Part shown: positions 5,763 to 7,377 of the stretch, one piece after another
Position numbering within the stretch: position 1 is the stretch's first letter
Layout: every line of letters starts with the position of its first letter
Origin: Nitrospirae bacterium GWC2_57_9
GTDB lineage: Bacteria > Nitrospirota > UBA9217
Assembly: GCA_001805085.1 (NCBI GenBank)
Contig: MHEA01000056.1
Coordinates: forward strand, 1-7,377
Length of the DNA: 7,377 nucleotides
Direction: 5' to 3'
Notes under the pieces: generated by a model
The model's input: only the letters and a program-made list of their open reading frames with translations
What the model was told of the DNA's origin: nothing
Databases searched by the model: none
Program-made: the position numbers and the translations under genes

Positions 5763-7237
5763 ATCGATTGCTATCCTATTTTGCCGGTCTCGGTCTGCAA
5801 TACAAGTTCATTTTGCTGACGACAGGCGCTATCATCGTGATCATGAGCACCATCGGGTATGTGGCGGTCGAACGGGAGAGGAGCATTCTCTATGCGGAGG
5901 TGGAAAAGCAGGGGAGGCTCCTGGGGGAAACCCTCGCGATCCCGATCGTGAACGACCTGATCTATGAGCGACTGGGGCTGGTCGAGGAGGGCGGTCTTCT
6001 TGACAACTATATCATGGAGATTTTCAACCGTCAGGATGCCAATCTTTTGTATATTGCCATTCTCGATGACGAAGGAAAGGTCATTTCCCATAATGACATC
6101 ACGGAATACGGCAAGATATATTCCGATCCGCTCACAAAAGAAGCGCTCGCAGCCGACACTACCCTCGCACAGCACTTTCCCGGGAAAGATCATGCCGCTC
6201 TCGATTTCGGTGTTCCCCTGTCGATAGGTAAGAAACGATGGGGAACCCTCAAATTCGGGGTATCCCTCGAAAAAGTGGAGCATGAGATCCTGGCAACGGT
6301 CAAAAAGATAATCATCCTGACGATCGCGCTGCTGGTCGCCGGCTTCGCCATGATACTGCTCTTGAGCCGCAGGTTCATCAGCCCGATAACGCAGCTTGCC
6401 AGCACCATGGAAAAAGCGCGCGGCGACGATCTGGATGTACGGGTCGAAATAAAAGGACGTGACGAACTTGCTGTGCTCGGTGAGCGCTTCAACAGCATGA
6501 TCGACCGCATCCGGCAGGCCAATGAGGACGTTAGGAAAGCCAATGAGAAGATGATCCAGTCCGAGAAGCTCGCTTCCATCGGTATCCTTTCCGCCGGCGT
6601 CGCCCACGAGATTAACAACCCGCTCGGGGGGCTTTTTAACTGTGTGCAGATGCTCGGCCAGAATGGCGACAGTCCCGAATTCCGCGAACGTTACCTCGGG
6701 CTGGTGAAAGAAGGGCTTGACAAGATAGAAAACACGGTTAGCAAGCTGCTTTGGATGTCCCGTAAATCCGAGCATGCGCCCGTTGAGGTAAACGTGCGGA
6801 ACGCCGTTGACGGCGTCCATCATTTCGTCGAATACAAGATCAAGAAAAATAGCATCGTATTTGTAAATGCGGTGCCGGACGATTTACGGGTCATCGTTGA
6901 CCTACATGATTTTCAACAGATGCTTCTGAACCTCATGATCAACGCAGTACACTCCATGCCTGAGGGAGGCAATTTGAGCATCAGGGGGAGCCGGGACCAC
7001 GGCACGGTCAGGATCGACGTCATAGACACCGGATCCGGTATTGAGCCGGAGAACGTCGGCAGGATTTTTGATCCGTTCTTCTCAACGAAACCGACCGGGG
7101 AGGGGACGGGCCTGGGTCTCTGGGTCACCTACGGTATTATGAAAAATTATAACGGCGAAATCACGGTGGAAAGCGCTGTGGGGAAGGGCAGCAGGTTCAC
7201 GATGAGCTTTCCCATGGCAATGAAAGGGCAAGGATGA
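5759..7237 (+). CDS. Membrane sensor histidine kinase with periplasmic sensor segment and HAMP domain
   Basis: The 492-residue inner-membrane kinase has two membrane segments (about 17-37 and 183-203) enclosing a 145-residue periplasmic region. That region contains LLYIAILDDEGKVISHND (97-113), the strand pattern of a Cache/PAS-like sensor. A HAMP linker follows (about 204-257), then a coiled stretch and the HisKA H-box SAGVAHEINNPLG with phospho-accepting His283. The ATPase domain shows the N box (NLMINAVHSM, 391-400), G1 DTGSGI (423-428), F box FDPFFSTK (437-444) and G2 GTGLGL (449-454), so it looks catalytically intact. There is no receiver domain, so it should phosphorylate the regulator encoded next. 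I chose ATG 5759, which overlaps the receptor stop as ATGA. An in-frame TTG at 5726 would extend it by 11 residues with little support. The ribosome site is weak, consistent with coupled translation. The signal is unknown, but the upstream receptor is the natural partner. Confidence 0.95.
   Translation: MNRLLSYFAGLGLQYKFILLTTGAIIVIMSTIGYVAVERERSILYAEVEKQGRLLGETLAIPIVNDLIYERLGLVEEGGLLDNYIMEIFNRQDANLLYIAILDDEGKVISHNDITEYGKIYSDPLTKEALAADTTLAQHFPGKDHAALDFGVPLSIGKKRWGTLKFGVSLEKVEHEILATVKKIIILTIALLVAGFAMILLLSRRFISPITQLASTMEKARGDDLDVRVEIKGRDELAVLGERFNSMIDRIRQANEDVRKANEKMIQSEKLASIGILSAGVAHEINNPLGGLFNCVQMLGQNGDSPEFRERYLGLVKEGLDKIENTVSKLLWMSRKSEHAPVEVNVRNAVDGVHHFVEYKIKKNSIVFVNAVPDDLRVIVDLHDFQQMLLNLMINAVHSMPEGGNLSIRGSRDHGTVRIDVIDTGSGIEPENVGRIFDPFFSTKPTGEGTGLGLWVTYGIMKNYNGEITVESAVGKGSRFTMSFPMAMKGQG
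7223..7228 (+). promoter_or_regulatory. Ribosome binding site of the response regulator gene (AAAGGG)
   Basis: AAAGGG, inside the last codons of the kinase gene, lies 5 bases before the ATG at 7234. It supports the overlapping start. Confidence 0.6.
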
Positions 7238-7377
7238 AAGAAACGGTTCTGGTCATCGAAGACGAAAAATTGATGAGGGTGACCATTGAGGATTCGCTGA
7301 AAGCGTCGGGCTACAATGTTATTGCTTGCGAGAACGGTGCGGAAGGTCTTGCCGCGTTCAAGGACTGCTCCTGCGGT
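7234..7377 (+). CDS. Response regulator, N-terminal 48 codons of receiver domain (3' end outside window)
   Basis: The ATG overlaps the kinase TGA as ATGA. The visible part reads as the start of a CheY-like receiver: strand ETVLVIEDE with the metal-binding acidic pair Glu9-Asp10, a first helix (about LMRVTIEDSLKASG), a second strand YNVIACE, and the NGAEGLAAF helix. The phospho-accepting Asp, usually near residue 53, lies beyond the window. The output domain is therefore unseen; it could be a DNA-binding, NtrC-like sigma54 activator or other type. The tight coupling with the kinase makes it that kinase's cognate partner. Confidence 0.93.
   Translation, partial: MKETVLVIEDEKLMRVTIEDSLKASGYNVIACENGAEGLAAFKDCSCG

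Noticed and set aside
5771..6823. A 350-codon antisense open frame across the kinase gene
   Set aside because: The kinase frame carries all H, N, G1, F and G2 motifs. The antisense product resembles no protein and has no export or start signals.

Overview
The window looks like chromosomal DNA of a Gram-negative, probably anaerobic bacterium with moderately high GC. The evidence for an outer membrane is two lipobox-bearing lipoproteins, two other exported proteins and a periplasmic receptor linked to a sensor kinase. A DsrE-like protein and PhnD-type receptors beside Cache-type kinases are common in Nitrospirota and Desulfobacterota. I favour one of those phyla, but the sequence alone does not settle it.

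Layout. (1) Positions 1-1976 hold the end of a groESL operon: the last 67 codons of groES, a complete 550-residue groEL, and a strong GNRA-loop terminator. (2) Positions 1985-2680 hold a single-gene unit: a consensus sigma70 promoter (TTGACA, 16 bp, TATAAT), a 160-residue exported DsrE/DsrF-like protein, and a long symmetrical hairpin that probably terminates transcription from both sides. (3) On the minus strand, positions 2699-3142 encode a 147-residue lipoprotein of unknown function. Further right, 3527-3679 encodes a 50-residue small lipoprotein, too short for a usual ORF cut-off but supported by a lipobox, an extended Shine-Dalgarno and its own terminator. The spacer between them carries inverted repeats. 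(4) Positions 4041-7377 hold a tightly packed plus-strand signalling operon: a 573-residue protein with a signal anchor or signal peptide and two tandem PhnD-type binding domains, a 492-residue membrane histidine kinase with a periplasmic sensor segment, and the first 48 codons of a response regulator. Both junctions are ATGA stop/start overlaps.

The signalling operon is the most interesting part. Its likely logic is that a periplasmic tandem receptor captures a small oxyanion-like ligand and informs the kinase, which phosphorylates the downstream regulator. This resembles the TtrS/ThsS sensors, where a PhnD-like domain is part of the kinase itself, but here the receptor is a separate, duplicated protein. 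It ends in an unusual CX3CH motif, its two lobes differ at the likely ligand-binding loop, and its translation start is poorly defined. Nothing in the window indicates a mobile element, CRISPR array, tRNA or rRNA.
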